Below, one piece after another: positions 18,359-27,315 of a DNA stretch of 64,000 nucleotides. A model generated the notes under the pieces. That model made no database searches. It was not told where the DNA came from and saw only the letters and a program-made list of their open reading frames with translations. Source of the DNA: Peptoniphilaceae bacterium (GTDB lineage Bacteria; Bacillota; Clostridia; Tissierellales; Peptoniphilaceae); assembly GCA_910589545.1 (NCBI GenBank), contig CAJUSY010000023.1, positions 1 to 64,000 of the forward strand, given 5' to 3'. Position 1 is the stretch's first letter. The number at the start of each line of letters is the position of its first letter. The position numbers were made by a program, and so were the translations under genes.

Positions 18359-18559
18359 TTGACATTAAACTCTATTGAAAATTTGGGTTCTGAACAGTAT
18401 TTGTACGGATCTCTTCTTGGAAATAGCATCGTAATCAAAGATTTCGAAAACAAAGATTATAAAATCGGAGAAACTTATACGTTCTATGTAGACAAAAATG
18501 ATTTGTTGTTCTTTGATTTTGAAACAGAAAAAAGAGTAGAAAACGAAATGACGATGTAG
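18359..18559 (+). pseudogene. C-terminal remnant of a sugar ABC transporter ATPase (UgpC/MsmX type)
   Basis: About 66 residues read like the C-terminal OB-fold tail of the multi-sugar ATPase MsmX/UgpC: ENLGSEQYLYGSLLGNSIV, then KIGETYTFYVDKNDLLFFD and FETEKRV before the stop. The nucleotide-binding part (about 300 residues) is absent. The piece faces the DUF4091 remnant head to head with a junction near 18355. One deletion that removed the 5' parts of both genes would explain both. Confidence 0.5.
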
Positions 18560-18570
18560 CATAAAAAATT

Positions 18571-18595
18571 TGAGGGCTGTGTGGCCCTCATTTTT
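18571..18595. terminator. Terminator between the remnant and gspF
   Basis: TGAGGGC and GCCCTCA form a 7-bp stem with a 6-nt loop, with T-rich sequence on both sides. It can end the gspF transcript on the minus strand and the remnant on the plus strand. Confidence 0.7.
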
Positions 18596-19685
18596 AATTA
18601 AACGAATTTATAACATCGAACATAGGAATAGTGATGGATATTACGATGAACCCAACGATTATCGCCATGAAAATTATAAGCATTGGTTCTAATATGCTTA
18701 TGAAGGATTTGATTGCATATTCCACTTCCCCGTCGTAAAATTCTGAAAGTTTTTCGAAAATATCTCCCAACTCTCCGGTGTTTTCTGCAACTTTTAGCAT
18801 GGAGTTGAACACTTGTGGAGTGATTTTTCTTTTGTTAAAAGCTTCCTCTAATGTAAATTCTCCGGATTCAATTTCTTTGAATATGTTAGAAAATTCTTGT
18901 TTGTAGTATTTGTTCTTCATAGATTTTTGAATTATGATGAGTCCATCAAGAATTGTCATGGAGTTTTTGTGACTTATGCTCAAACTTCTCGCAATTTCAG
19001 ATGAAATTATTATTTGGCGTTGTTTACCGAAAATAGGATTGGTTGTTTTGAATTTGTCCCAGTAATATCCAAATTTTGTTTTTCGATAAGCAATTGTTAA
19101 TCCAACTAATATTAGGATTAAAATTATTAGAATCAATAATCCTTTTTCGTTTATCGCATTGGATATCGAAATCAAAATTCTTGTGGATAATGGCAATAGC
19201 ATGTCTGAACTTTCAAACAAATCTACAAATGTCGGGATGACATTTTTCAACATAAATACGAGCATTACTATCCCTGTCACAGTGAGAATAATCGGATAAA
19301 TCATAGCATTTTGTATTTTTTTGTTGATATCGTAAGTTCTCTCGTAGTATTTGCTCAAATCATATACTACCTTGTCCAGTCTTCCACTTTCTTCACCTAA
19401 TTTCATCATAGAGGTGAAAAACATATCGAAATTTTTGTCATTAGAAAAGCTTTCCGAAACACTCATTCCATTGTTTAAATTTTCAGATACTTTATCCAAA
19501 CTAGGTTTCAGTTGTTTGAATTCTTTTTGTTCTTTGAGTAGATTTATGATTTCAATAATGGGTATTTTTGCGTTCAAAAGAATTGAAAATTGTCTCAAAA
19601 ACAAAAACAAATTTTTCTTCGAAACTTTGAAGTTTATCTCTTTTTTTAATATGCTATCTTCTTTTAGTAAACTATCAATCTTCAT
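18594..19685 (-). CDS. Type II secretion/type IV pilus assembly protein GspF/PilC (ComGB-like)
   Basis: This inner-membrane platform protein connects an assembly ATPase to pilin or pseudopilin polymerisation. The 363-aa product has two tandem GspF domains (near residues 25-150 and 225-350), each with FLRQFSILLNA or SSEIARSLSIS-type openings, and three membrane helices, the last one C-terminal (MLIIFMAIIVGFIVISI). It overlaps the ATPase gene by 11 bp. No pilin or pseudopilin gene and no prepilin peptidase is nearby. The gene ends in a terminator, so the two-gene unit is isolated. Confidence 0.88.
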   Translation of the reverse strand: MKIDSLLKEDSILKKEINFKVSKKNLFLFLRQFSILLNAKIPIIEIINLLKEQKEFKQLKPSLDKVSENLNNGMSVSESFSNDKNFDMFFTSMMKLGEESGRLDKVVYDLSKYYERTYDINKKIQNAMIYPIILTVTGIVMLVFMLKNVIPTFVDLFESSDMLLPLSTRILISISNAINEKGLLILIILILILVGLTIAYRKTKFGYYWDKFKTTNPIFGKQRQIIISSEIARSLSISHKNSMTILDGLIIIQKSMKNKYYKQEFSNIFKEIESGEFTLEEAFNKRKITPQVFNSMLKVAENTGELGDIFEKLSEFYDGEVEYAIKSFISILEPMLIIFMAIIVGFIVISITIPMFDVINSFN

Positions 19686-20835
19686 TGTACAACCTCATCG
19701 CTTCATCAAAAGAAGTGTTACCTTGTGCTACTTGAATTAGTGCTTTTTTGAATAAACTGTCGATGTTGTTTGCTTCGCCGTAGTTTTTCAATGATTTCAA
19801 ATTCATATCTTTCTTTATCAAACTTCTCAAATCATCGTCAACTTTTAATATCTGCATGACAGCCATTCTTTCATTGTAACCTGAACTGCACTCATCGCAA
19901 TTTCCCGGAATGTAAATTGCAGATGGGTTTAGTCCATTTGATTTAAAAATTTCCATTTGCTCTGGTGTAGGTGCTACTTTTTTCTTACAATGAGGGCACA
20001 ATTTTCTGACTAACCTTTGGGCGATTACAACTTTAAGAGATGCTCTTATCATGTAATCTTCAATTCCCATATCCATCAGTCTAATTATCGATTGATAGCA
20101 ATCGTCCGTGTGAATTGTCGAATAAACTTTGTGTCCTGTGATGGACGCTCTAATCGCAAGCTTTGCAGTTTCCAAATCTCTGATTTCCCCTACCATTATT
20201 ACAGATGGATCCTGTCTCAATACAAACTTCAACGTATTATCAAACCTAAGCCCAATTTTTTCGTTTATTTGAATTTGATTGATGCCAAAAATATTGTACT
20301 CAACTGGATTTTCAATCGTGATAATATTCTTGTCGATTGTATTTTCTTGTTCGAGCATTGTGTACAAAGTTGTGGTCTTACCGCTACCTGTCGGCCCACA
20401 AATCAGAACCATACCATTTTCAAATTTTGTAAATCCTTCGATGGTTTGTTGTTCATTTTCAGAAATTCCAAGATTTTGCATTCCAATTTTGAAAGATTCT
20501 GGATTCAAAATTCTGATAACGCATTTTTGACCGTGAATCGTGTTAATGATACTAATTCTAAGATCGATATTGGAATTTTCGTAAACATATGTAATTCTTC
20601 CATCTTGCGGAAGTCTTTTTTCTGCGATATCAAGCTCACTCATTATTTTGATTCTTGTAATAATCTTGGAGTGCATGCTTTTTTCTACAGTTTTGTATTC
20701 TATCAAACTTCCGTTAATTCGAAACCTAATTCTCACATTTTCTTCGAATGGTTCAATGTGAATATCGCTTGCGTTTTTCTTAATCGCATCATCAATTATA
20801 GAATTTACAAATAAAATATTATCGTTGATTTCCAT
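19675..20835 (-). CDS. Type II secretion/type IV pilus assembly ATPase GspE/PilB (ComGA-like)
   Basis: This hexameric ATPase drives assembly of pili or competence pseudopili. The 386-aa protein has Walker A at residues 147-154 (GPTGSGKTT), the Walker B-type VGEIRDLETA near 215, the His box TGHKVYSTIHTDD, and a C-terminal zinc site with CxxC at 280/283 and 313/316. It lacks the long N-terminal domain of classical GspE, so its length matches ComGA-like proteins. The start has AAGGAG. It is transcribed with gspF only. A role in DNA uptake or surface pili is inferred from the family. Confidence 0.9.
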   Translation of the reverse strand: MEINDNILFVNSIIDDAIKKNASDIHIEPFEENVRIRFRINGSLIEYKTVEKSMHSKIITRIKIMSELDIAEKRLPQDGRITYVYENSNIDLRISIINTIHGQKCVIRILNPESFKIGMQNLGISENEQQTIEGFTKFENGMVLICGPTGSGKTTTLYTMLEQENTIDKNIITIENPVEYNIFGINQIQINEKIGLRFDNTLKFVLRQDPSVIMVGEIRDLETAKLAIRASITGHKVYSTIHTDDCYQSIIRLMDMGIEDYMIRASLKVVIAQRLVRKLCPHCKKKVAPTPEQMEIFKSNGLNPSAIYIPGNCDECSSGYNERMAVMQILKVDDDLRSLIKKDMNLKSLKNYGEANNIDSLFKKALIQVAQGNTSFDEAMRLYNED

Positions 20836-20906
20836 TGTTGTCTCCTTAAATATATCTAATTTAATTATATCATTAAAATAATTAAATTAATCTTTCCAAT
20901 AAAAAA

Positions 20907-20936
20907 ATACCAACTGTAATAAATCACAGTTGATAT
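20907..20936 (-). terminator. Terminator after the ABC exporter
   Basis: An 11-bp stem with one mismatch around CAACTGT / ACAGTTG is followed on the minus strand by seven T. Confidence 0.7.
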
Positions 20937-20943
20937 CTTTCAT

Positions 20944-22692
20944 CTACACTAATAATCTGCCACCTTGAGTGTACAAATTATAATAATATCCTTTTTGTTC
21001 CATTAATTCTTGGTGTGTTCCACGTTCGATTATTCCATCTTCCGTCAACACCAAAATCAAATCTGCATTTTGAACAGTTGTAAGTCTGTGGGCAATCGTA
21101 AGTGAACTTCTTCCTTTAGCCAAGTTTTCCAATGATTCTTGCACGATAAATTCGCTCTTATTATCAAGTGCTGATGTCGCTTCGTCTAATATCAAAATAG
21201 GTGGATTTTTCAAGAAAACTCTCGCGATTGAAATTCTTTGTTTTTGACCACCTGAAAGCATAACTCCACGTTCTCCGACATAAGTGTCAAACCCATTTTC
21301 CAAGTTCATTATAAAATCGTACGCTCCTGCTGCTTTTGCTGCATCGATTACTTCTTGTTCTGTCGCATCTGGTTTTCCGTACAAAATATTTTCTCTGACA
21401 GTTCCACTGAACAAATACACATCTTGTTGCACCATTCCGATGTTTGAACGAAGCGATTGAAGTTTGATTTTTCGAACGTCAATTCCTTCCAACAAGATTT
21501 CTCCATCTTCAACATCGTAAAATCTAGGTATCAAATTACACAACGTCGTTTTTCCTCCACCTGAAGGCCCAACCAATGCAACTTTCTGTCCAGGATTTAT
21601 AGTGAACGAAATATTGTTCAACACATTTTCGCTATTGTTATTGTATTTGAAACTTACATCTTTTATTTCGATTTTACCCTTAACATTTTCCAAAGCCACA
21701 GCGTCATCGTCGTCGAAAATCTCGATATCTTGATCCATTATTTCTGTAAATCTTTCGATACCAGTCATTCCACGTTGGAATTGTTCTGTAAATTCTACAA
21801 TTCTTCTCACAGTTGTAAGCAACGTTTGAACATAAAGTATAAATGCCACAATGTCCCCACTACTTATCTTCCCTTCGACTAGGAAAAGTCCACCGAATAA
21901 AACCACGATAATGTACATTATTCCATCAAACGCTTTTGTTATCGTATTAAATCCAGCCATCGATGCGTATGTTTCTGATTTTATATCCAAAAACTTTTTG
22001 TTCCCTTTTTGGAATTTTTCGATTTCAACATCTTCATTCGCAAATGATTTTACAACCTTCACACCTAGTAAGCTGTCTTCAATATCAGCATTCAACACTC
22101 CAATGTGGTGTTTTTGTTCTTTGAATCCTTTTCTCATTCTTCTATTGTATTTAGATGCAAACACAATCATTAAAGGAATTGACAGGAACAATATCACAGT
22201 CAACATTGCATTTAATCTGACTAAAATTACAAATGATACTATTATTTTGATAAATCCGATAAAATATTCTTCTGGACAGTGATGTGAAAACTCTGTAATA
22301 TCGAACAAATCCGAAGTGATTCTTGCCATAATTTGTCCGACTTTTGTTTCGTTAAAATACGAATCGGAAAGTTTTTGCAAATGTTGAAACACATCGTATC
22401 TCATGTCCGTTTCAATCTTCGCTCCCATTATGTGTCCTGTTTTTGTCATATAGAATCCTGCAAACAAATCAATCACTTTGATAATTAAAAGTAAAATCGC
22501 CATTCGAATGACCATTTCTCGTGTCAAAGAATATGTGCCAAGCCCTGCATTTGTCAGTCTTCTCAAAATCATAGGCAACACCATATCCGTAAGTGTTGTA
22601 AGAGCTGCGCAGAACAAATCGAACATCAAAATGAATTTGTATTTTTTAAAATAAGGCATGACCCTTTTTATTAAATTAAGATTTCTTCTCAT
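20944..22692 (-). CDS. ABC transporter, fused permease and ATPase (MsbA/MdlB type)
   Basis: This half-transporter acts as a dimer to export lipids, drugs or peptides. Six membrane helices fill roughly residues 10-310, followed by the ATPase domain with Walker A GPSGGGKTT, signature MLSGGQKQRISIARVFL, Walker B PILILDEATSALD and H-loop IAHRLTTV. I chose the ATG at 22692, seven bases after AAAGGA, giving about 582 residues. Earlier in-frame starts are possible but would place the Shine-Dalgarno inside or against the start. It is a single gene rather than the usual heterodimer pair. Substrate unknown. Confidence 0.92.
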   Translation of the reverse strand: MRRNLNLIKRVMPYFKKYKFILMFDLFCAALTTLTDMVLPMILRRLTNAGLGTYSLTREMVIRMAILLLIIKVIDLFAGFYMTKTGHIMGAKIETDMRYDVFQHLQKLSDSYFNETKVGQIMARITSDLFDITEFSHHCPEEYFIGFIKIIVSFVILVRLNAMLTVILFLSIPLMIVFASKYNRRMRKGFKEQKHHIGVLNADIEDSLLGVKVVKSFANEDVEIEKFQKGNKKFLDIKSETYASMAGFNTITKAFDGIMYIIVVLFGGLFLVEGKISSGDIVAFILYVQTLLTTVRRIVEFTEQFQRGMTGIERFTEIMDQDIEIFDDDDAVALENVKGKIEIKDVSFKYNNNSENVLNNISFTINPGQKVALVGPSGGGKTTLCNLIPRFYDVEDGEILLEGIDVRKIKLQSLRSNIGMVQQDVYLFSGTVRENILYGKPDATEQEVIDAAKAAGAYDFIMNLENGFDTYVGERGVMLSGGQKQRISIARVFLKNPPILILDEATSALDNKSEFIVQESLENLAKGRSSLTIAHRLTTVQNADLILVLTEDGIIERGTHQELMEQKGYYYNLYTQGGRLLV

Positions 22693-22763
22693 ACTCATAT
22701 CCTTTCTTTTAAATTTAACCAATATAACAATTATAGCATATATTTTTCTTTAATATAAAAATA

Positions 22764-22800
22764 TGCCAAGTTCAAAAATCAATCTGATATCAAACTTGGC
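22764..22800 (-). terminator. Terminator after the small membrane protein
   Basis: GCCAAGTT and AACTTGGC form an 8-bp perfect stem with a 21-nt loop. T-rich sequence follows on the minus strand. Confidence 0.55.
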
Positions 22801-22807
22801 TTTTTCA

Positions 22808-23407
22808 TTATTTTGTGGATAATTTCTTCATTAATATTGTGATAAAAGCAAATCCCACTAATATTAAAATGTAGACAAAAATATTGATAGTGAACAAATT
22901 TTGCTTAACAGGTCCCGAAAACATCGAAAAATATGAAAACAAAATAATTCCTAGCGCTGAAATGGCTATCAAAATGTATCTGAATTTATTGTCTGCAAAT
23001 CTTTTTTCCTTTCTGGAAATTATTATAGGAGTTGCAATTACAGCTGCAAACATCGTCAAGTACAGTATTACTGCCGATACTGAAATGTTTTTAAATTCCA
23101 ATCCCAAGAAATTTTTGATTAGGTTTGTAGCAAGTCCTACAAAAGTTATCAACAAAAAATAATACACTAATTCTAACAATTTATTTTTGATTGGAACGTT
23201 AGAATAGTCTTCGATATAGTTGTTCACATTTCTAAGTTCTGATTTGTACAAATCTTCTGTAGGAATGGCTCCTTTTTCTTGAAGCTGTGTCAATTGAATA
23301 TCCAAAAGCTTTTCACATTCTTTACACGTCTTAAAATACAAGTTTCTAGTCTTTATATTTATCAAAATTCTTTGTTTTATATCTGAAAAATCTTCATCCA
23401 ATTTCAT
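22808..23407 (-). CDS. Hypothetical membrane protein
   Basis: I do not recognise this 199-aa protein. The first 80 residues are soluble and charged, with a CKECEKLL segment and helical heptad-like spacing. Four membrane helices then follow (LVYYFLLITFVGLATNLI; VSAVILYLTMFAAVIAT; YILIAISALGIILFSYF; FVYILILVGFAFITIL). The plan resembles DUF1129/DUF1700-like small membrane proteins, but I cannot assign one. It has its own terminator and points away from the DnaA-box cluster. Confidence 0.75.
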   Translation of the reverse strand: MKLDEDFSDIKQRILINIKTRNLYFKTCKECEKLLDIQLTQLQEKGAIPTEDLYKSELRNVNNYIEDYSNVPIKNKLLELVYYFLLITFVGLATNLIKNFLGLEFKNISVSAVILYLTMFAAVIATPIIISRKEKRFADNKFRYILIAISALGIILFSYFSMFSGPVKQNLFTINIFVYILILVGFAFITILMKKLSTK

Positions 23408-23511
23408 TCATTTTCACCTCTCATATATAATACCATAAAAAAATTATAAATTATTCAATTGATATTCAAGAAATATTCACCATATTTTTTCCAAAAATGT
23501 TGGTAAGTTTT

Positions 23512-23603
23512 TGTGGATAAACGTGGATAATGTGGATAACTTTGTGGATATCTCAAAATAAGCCAAAAAATTTCCACAAATTATCGTCAATTATTGTGGA
23601 AAA
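23512..23603 (+). other. Cluster of DnaA boxes in a 369-bp intergenic region
   Basis: Two perfect DnaA boxes (TGTGGATAA at 23512 and 23531) and two one-mismatch boxes (CGTGGATAA at 23522, TGTGGATAT at 23543) stand in tandem in the same orientation with 9-12 bp spacing. Weaker copies follow at 23570 (inverted, two mismatches) and 23595. The DNA from 23600 to 23776 is extremely AT-rich. The rest of the gap holds only the peptidase leader, with TATAAT at 23756. It is either a DnaA-titration/regulatory cluster or part of an origin; dnaA is not in the window. Confidence 0.75.
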
Positions 23604-23791
23604 TTATTGTATAACTTATTTGAAAAGTATTTTCACTAAATTTATTTAACACTCAGTTAATAAATATAATTTGACTTTCAAAATGCTTACATTAAAATTC
23701 AATATATTTTCAATGTATTACTTTTCCTAAAGTATATTGTAGTAGTCGATTATGTTATAATTATCTTAATATATAAATGAAGGAGAGTTAC

Positions 23792-25687
23792 ATGAAATAT
23801 TTCGATTACGATTCATTTAAAGACTTTACATTTATTTCAAAGTTAAAAGCTTTAAAAAATTCAGATAATATTTTCTGTGTTACAACTACAGCTAACATAG
23901 AAGATAATAAATACGATTCAAACATACACAACATAAAAAAATCCCGAAATTTTACTAATTCCAACAAGGATTCTTCTTTTTTTGAATTAAGCGATGGGGA
24001 TTTGTTGATAAATAGAAATTCAGATGATGAAAAAGACTCTGATACATCATCATTTTACAGACTTCCTATTGATGGTGGAGAATCTGTAAAAGAATTTGAT
24101 ATTGATTTGAAAAATGTGGAAATTCTTTTCGAATTAGAAGATTCTTTTATTGTAAAATACGAATTCGACAGACATCATGAAATGAATAAAATCACAGAAG
24201 AAGAAAAAAACGAAGATATCGAAGTTCTCACAGAACTACCCTATTTTGAAAATGCGGTAGGTTTTACCGACAAAAAGAGAACCAGAATTGCAAGATATTT
24301 TCCAAGTATCGACAAAATGGATATTCTGACAGACGAATTTTCTGATATTTCATCTATCGATATCAACGATGACAAATCAAAACTTATTTTCGTAAGAAGT
24401 TCATACGAAAATGTGATGAAAATTGCAGATGAATTAGTAGAATACGATTTGAAATCCGGAGTAGAAAATGTGATTTTGAATGATTTTATGATAATTTCTG
24501 TGAAATATTTTAACGATGATATCGTAATTGTGGCCACTGATGGAAAAGAACACGGACTTAACCAAGACTCAGAAATCTACAAAGTTGTGGATAATAAAGC
24601 AATTAAACTAAATGATGAGCACTATTGTATGTTCAATTCTATCGGCTGTGATTTGAAATATTCTTCCGGCAGTCAAATCGAAAAAACAGACGACTATATG
24701 TATTTTGTAATATTAGAAGGATACGGAAGTGAGATTTTGAGAATGGATAAGAATTACAAGTTCGATAAGATTTTCTCCACAAACAATTCCATTAACATGA
24801 TTTCTGTCAAAAAAGATGAAGTGTACTACGTTTTGATAACTGAAAATCACGGACAAGAAGTCTACAAATTAAATGGTGACAGATTAACTCATTTGAACAA
24901 CGACAACTATCACATAAGTAAAAAAGACAAATTAACTTTTGAAAATGACGGAAATTCATTCACAGGCTGGGTGATTTATCCGAAAGACTACGATGAAAAC
25001 AAAACATATCCAGGAATTTTATCCGTTCATGGAGGTCCAAAAACTGTTTTCGGAGAAGTTTTATTTCAAGAAATGGAATTATTGTCCGCAAAAGGATACT
25101 TCGTTTTCTACACAAATCCTCGTGGAAGTGACGGATACGGAAATGAATTTATGGATATAAGAGGAAAATACGGAGATGTAGATTATTCTGATTTGATGAA
25201 ATTTACAGACATCGTTATGGACAAATACCCTATCGATAAATTGGGCTACACTGGTGGCTCGTACGGTGGTTTCATGGCAAATTGGATGATGACACACACT
25301 GACAGGTTTGATTGTTTTGTGAGTCAACGTTCGATTTCAAATTGGATTTCATTCAGTTTAATTTCAGACATAGGATATTATTTTGGAACAGATCAAAACA
25401 ACACAAAAACCGTTTTGAATGATTTTGATAAATTGTGGGACAAATCTCCTTTAAAATACGCAAGTTCTGCACACACTCCAACTCTTTTCATACATTCTAC
25501 TAAAGATTACAGATGCCCTGTGTCAGAAGGAATGCAAATGTTCCAAGCTTTGAAACTTAACAATACAGAAAGCCGATTTGTGATGTTCTATGGAGAAAAC
25601 CACGAACTTTCACGCTCTGGCAAACCTAAAAACAGAATCAGAAGATTGAAAGAAATCTGCGATTGGTTTGATAATTATTTGAGGTAA
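23792..25687 (+). CDS. S9-family serine peptidase (acylaminoacyl-peptidase type)
   Basis: This cytoplasmic prolyl-oligopeptidase-like enzyme probably trims peptides. The first 400 residues form a divergent beta-propeller region, followed by an alpha/beta hydrolase domain. Its catalytic serine lies in TGGSYGGFMANW (about residue 490), the aspartate in HSTKDYRCPV (about 572) and the histidine in YGENHELSRSG (about 604). I use the ATG at 23792, seven bases after AAGGAG, because an upstream ATG at 23777 would put that site inside the coding region. The next gene, yihY, begins at its stop codon. Confidence 0.9.
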   Translation: MKYFDYDSFKDFTFISKLKALKNSDNIFCVTTTANIEDNKYDSNIHNIKKSRNFTNSNKDSSFFELSDGDLLINRNSDDEKDSDTSSFYRLPIDGGESVKEFDIDLKNVEILFELEDSFIVKYEFDRHHEMNKITEEEKNEDIEVLTELPYFENAVGFTDKKRTRIARYFPSIDKMDILTDEFSDISSIDINDDKSKLIFVRSSYENVMKIADELVEYDLKSGVENVILNDFMIISVKYFNDDIVIVATDGKEHGLNQDSEIYKVVDNKAIKLNDEHYCMFNSIGCDLKYSSGSQIEKTDDYMYFVILEGYGSEILRMDKNYKFDKIFSTNNSINMISVKKDEVYYVLITENHGQEVYKLNGDRLTHLNNDNYHISKKDKLTFENDGNSFTGWVIYPKDYDENKTYPGILSVHGGPKTVFGEVLFQEMELLSAKGYFVFYTNPRGSDGYGNEFMDIRGKYGDVDYSDLMKFTDIVMDKYPIDKLGYTGGSYGGFMANWMMTHTDRFDCFVSQRSISNWISFSLISDIGYYFGTDQNNTKTVLNDFDKLWDKSPLKYASSAHTPTLFIHSTKDYRCPVSEGMQMFQALKLNNTESRFVMFYGENHELSRSGKPKNRIRRLKEICDWFDNYLR

Positions 25688-26545
25688 ATGATGAAAAAAA
25701 AGAAAAAAGAAAAAAAGAGTTTGTTCTTTAAGAAATTATTTCAGTCTATTCAAGAAGACCAAATCCCATTATTAAGCGCACAAACAACTTATCATTTTAT
25801 AATGAGTTTGGTACCATTTCTAATAGTTTTATTGAATATCGTATTGATGGTCGCAGCAAGCAAAATCGACATGATTTTCAAGTGGATGGAATTCATTCCT
25901 TCTGAAACAAGAAATATTTTAATGACAATTGTAAATACGATTATAAACAACAGATCATCATCTGTACTTTCTATCTCATTATTAGTGGCGTTGTGGTCTA
26001 GCTCCAAAGCCTTAAAATCTTTAATAAAAGCAATGAACAAAGCATTTGATGTAAGAAGCGAAAATGGGTTTTTGAAAACACAACTCAAAAGCATATTGTT
26101 CACAGTCGTACTTCTTTTATTGTTGATGGTGACATTAGTCTTCATCGCATTTGGTGGTTTGATTTTCGAATTGATTGAACAATACATGAGTATTAGAATA
26201 TCATTTATAACAAAATTTTTCAGATATTTAATCCCGATAGTATCCATGATTTTCGGATTCACATTACTTTACAAATTCGCACCCGACTTCGATTCAACAA
26301 GAAGCATCAAATGGAAATCAGCAATGCTTGGAGGAACAATAGCTACAATAGGTTGGCTTTTGATTACAGTATTATATTCATTCTACGTGTCAAATATATC
26401 CAATATGTCACTAACATATGGCCCATTAGTAGGTATTTTCGCACTTCTTGTGTGGATTAACCTATCCTCGCAAATTATATTAATTGCAGCAGAAATCACC
26501 GCCAACTACGACCAAGTTAAAAAAGGAGTTATATATTCAACTTAG
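25688..26545 (+). CDS. YihY/BrkB-family inner-membrane protein
   Basis: This 285-aa protein of the YihY/UPF0761 (formerly 'ribonuclease BN') family has about six membrane helices and a basic start (KKKKKEKKSLFFKK). Family features include the N-terminal LLSAQTTYHFIMSLVPFL, the central VALWSSSKALKSLIKAMNKAF and the end segment TYGPLVGIFALLVWINLSSQIIL. Function in the family is unsettled. The gene starts immediately after the S9 peptidase stop and is probably cotranscribed. The repeat array begins just after its stop. Confidence 0.88.
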   Translation: MMKKKKKEKKSLFFKKLFQSIQEDQIPLLSAQTTYHFIMSLVPFLIVLLNIVLMVAASKIDMIFKWMEFIPSETRNILMTIVNTIINNRSSSVLSISLLVALWSSSKALKSLIKAMNKAFDVRSENGFLKTQLKSILFTVVLLLLLMVTLVFIAFGGLIFELIEQYMSIRISFITKFFRYLIPIVSMIFGFTLLYKFAPDFDSTRSIKWKSAMLGGTIATIGWLLITVLYSFYVSNISNMSLTYGPLVGIFALLVWINLSSQIILIAAEITANYDQVKKGVIYST

Positions 26546-26551
26546 AATTAA

Positions 26552-26818
26552 GTGAAATAAGTAGATTACAAGTTTTTTTAAGAATGCATTGAAACAAACA
26601 AAAAAGATCGTAGCTATATGATTCATCTGGAAAAAATTGTGCAAAATTCAATCGAAAAAATCCAACTAAAATTTGACCGCGTAAGCGTTAGCGTGGCTCT
26701 CAATTTTAGGATTTTGAGATTAGAATTTTTCCAATTTTTGTAAGCCAGACGAATGTGCTACGACTTTTTTCGTTTCCTATCCCTGTAAAACGTAGATGTT
26801 CAGGGATTCTGTTGTTCT
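26552..26818. repeat. Structured repeat, copy 1 (divergent)
   Basis: This is the first of four head-to-tail units of about 268 bp, starting with GTGAAATAA and ending near a CCCTGTAAAACGTAGATGT segment. It has diverged from the others, but its sequence still folds into one long imperfect hairpin (26609-26762) closed by CGTAGC / GCTACG. Confidence 0.8.
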
Positions 26819-27047
26819 GTGAAATAAACAAAAAACATCGTAAACAAGCGAATCATTCGGAAAAAATTGTCCTAAATTCAAGCGAAATGAAACGTTAAAA
26901 AATTGCACTGTTTGAGCGTCAGCGAGTTTGCAATTTTAGTTTCATGAGCGATGAATTTATCAATTTTTGTAGACAGATGAGCGGTTTACGGGTTTTTGTG
27001 TTTCCCCTGTCCCTGCGAAACGTAGATGTCCAGAGGTCTTGTATTCA
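26819..27047. repeat. Structured repeat, copy 2 (short)
   Basis: This unit is 229 bp because about 39 bp near its left end are missing. The rest is nearly identical to copies 3 and 4, including the hairpin arms CGTAAAC / GTTTACG. Confidence 0.85.
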
Positions 27048-27315
27048 GTGAAATAAAAGTAGATTACCAGTTTTGCTAAGATTGCATTGAAACAAACCAA
27101 AAACATCGTAAACAAGCGAATCATTCGAAAAAAATTGTTTTAAATTCAAGCGAAATGAAACGTTAAAAAATTGCACTGTTTGAGCGTCAGCGAGTTTGCA
27201 ATTTTAGTTTCATGAGCGATGAATTTATCAATTTTTGTAGACAGATGAGCGGTTTACGGGTTTTTGTGTTTCCCCTGTCCCTGCGAAACGTAGATGTCCA
27301 GAGGTCTTGTATTCA
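27048..27315. repeat. Structured repeat, copy 3
   Basis: This full 268-bp unit has a hairpin at 27107-27258 with three paired blocks: CGTAAAC / GTTTACG, AAAAATTG..AAATTCA / TGAATTT..CAATTTTT, and ATGAAAC..AATTGCA / TGCAATT..GTTTCAT. The loop carries GAGCGTCAGCGAG. No open frame is conserved. Confidence 0.9.

Noticed and set aside
20017..20814. 265-codon plus-strand open frame opposite gspE
   Set aside because: It lies fully inside the well-supported gspE gene and its translation is low-quality, rich in Cys, Asn and Phe.
23408..23776. Calling the DnaA-box cluster the chromosomal origin outright
   Set aside because: No dnaA, dnaN, rpmH, gidA or parA gene is near, and skew cannot be judged from this window. 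A titration or regulatory site is equally possible.
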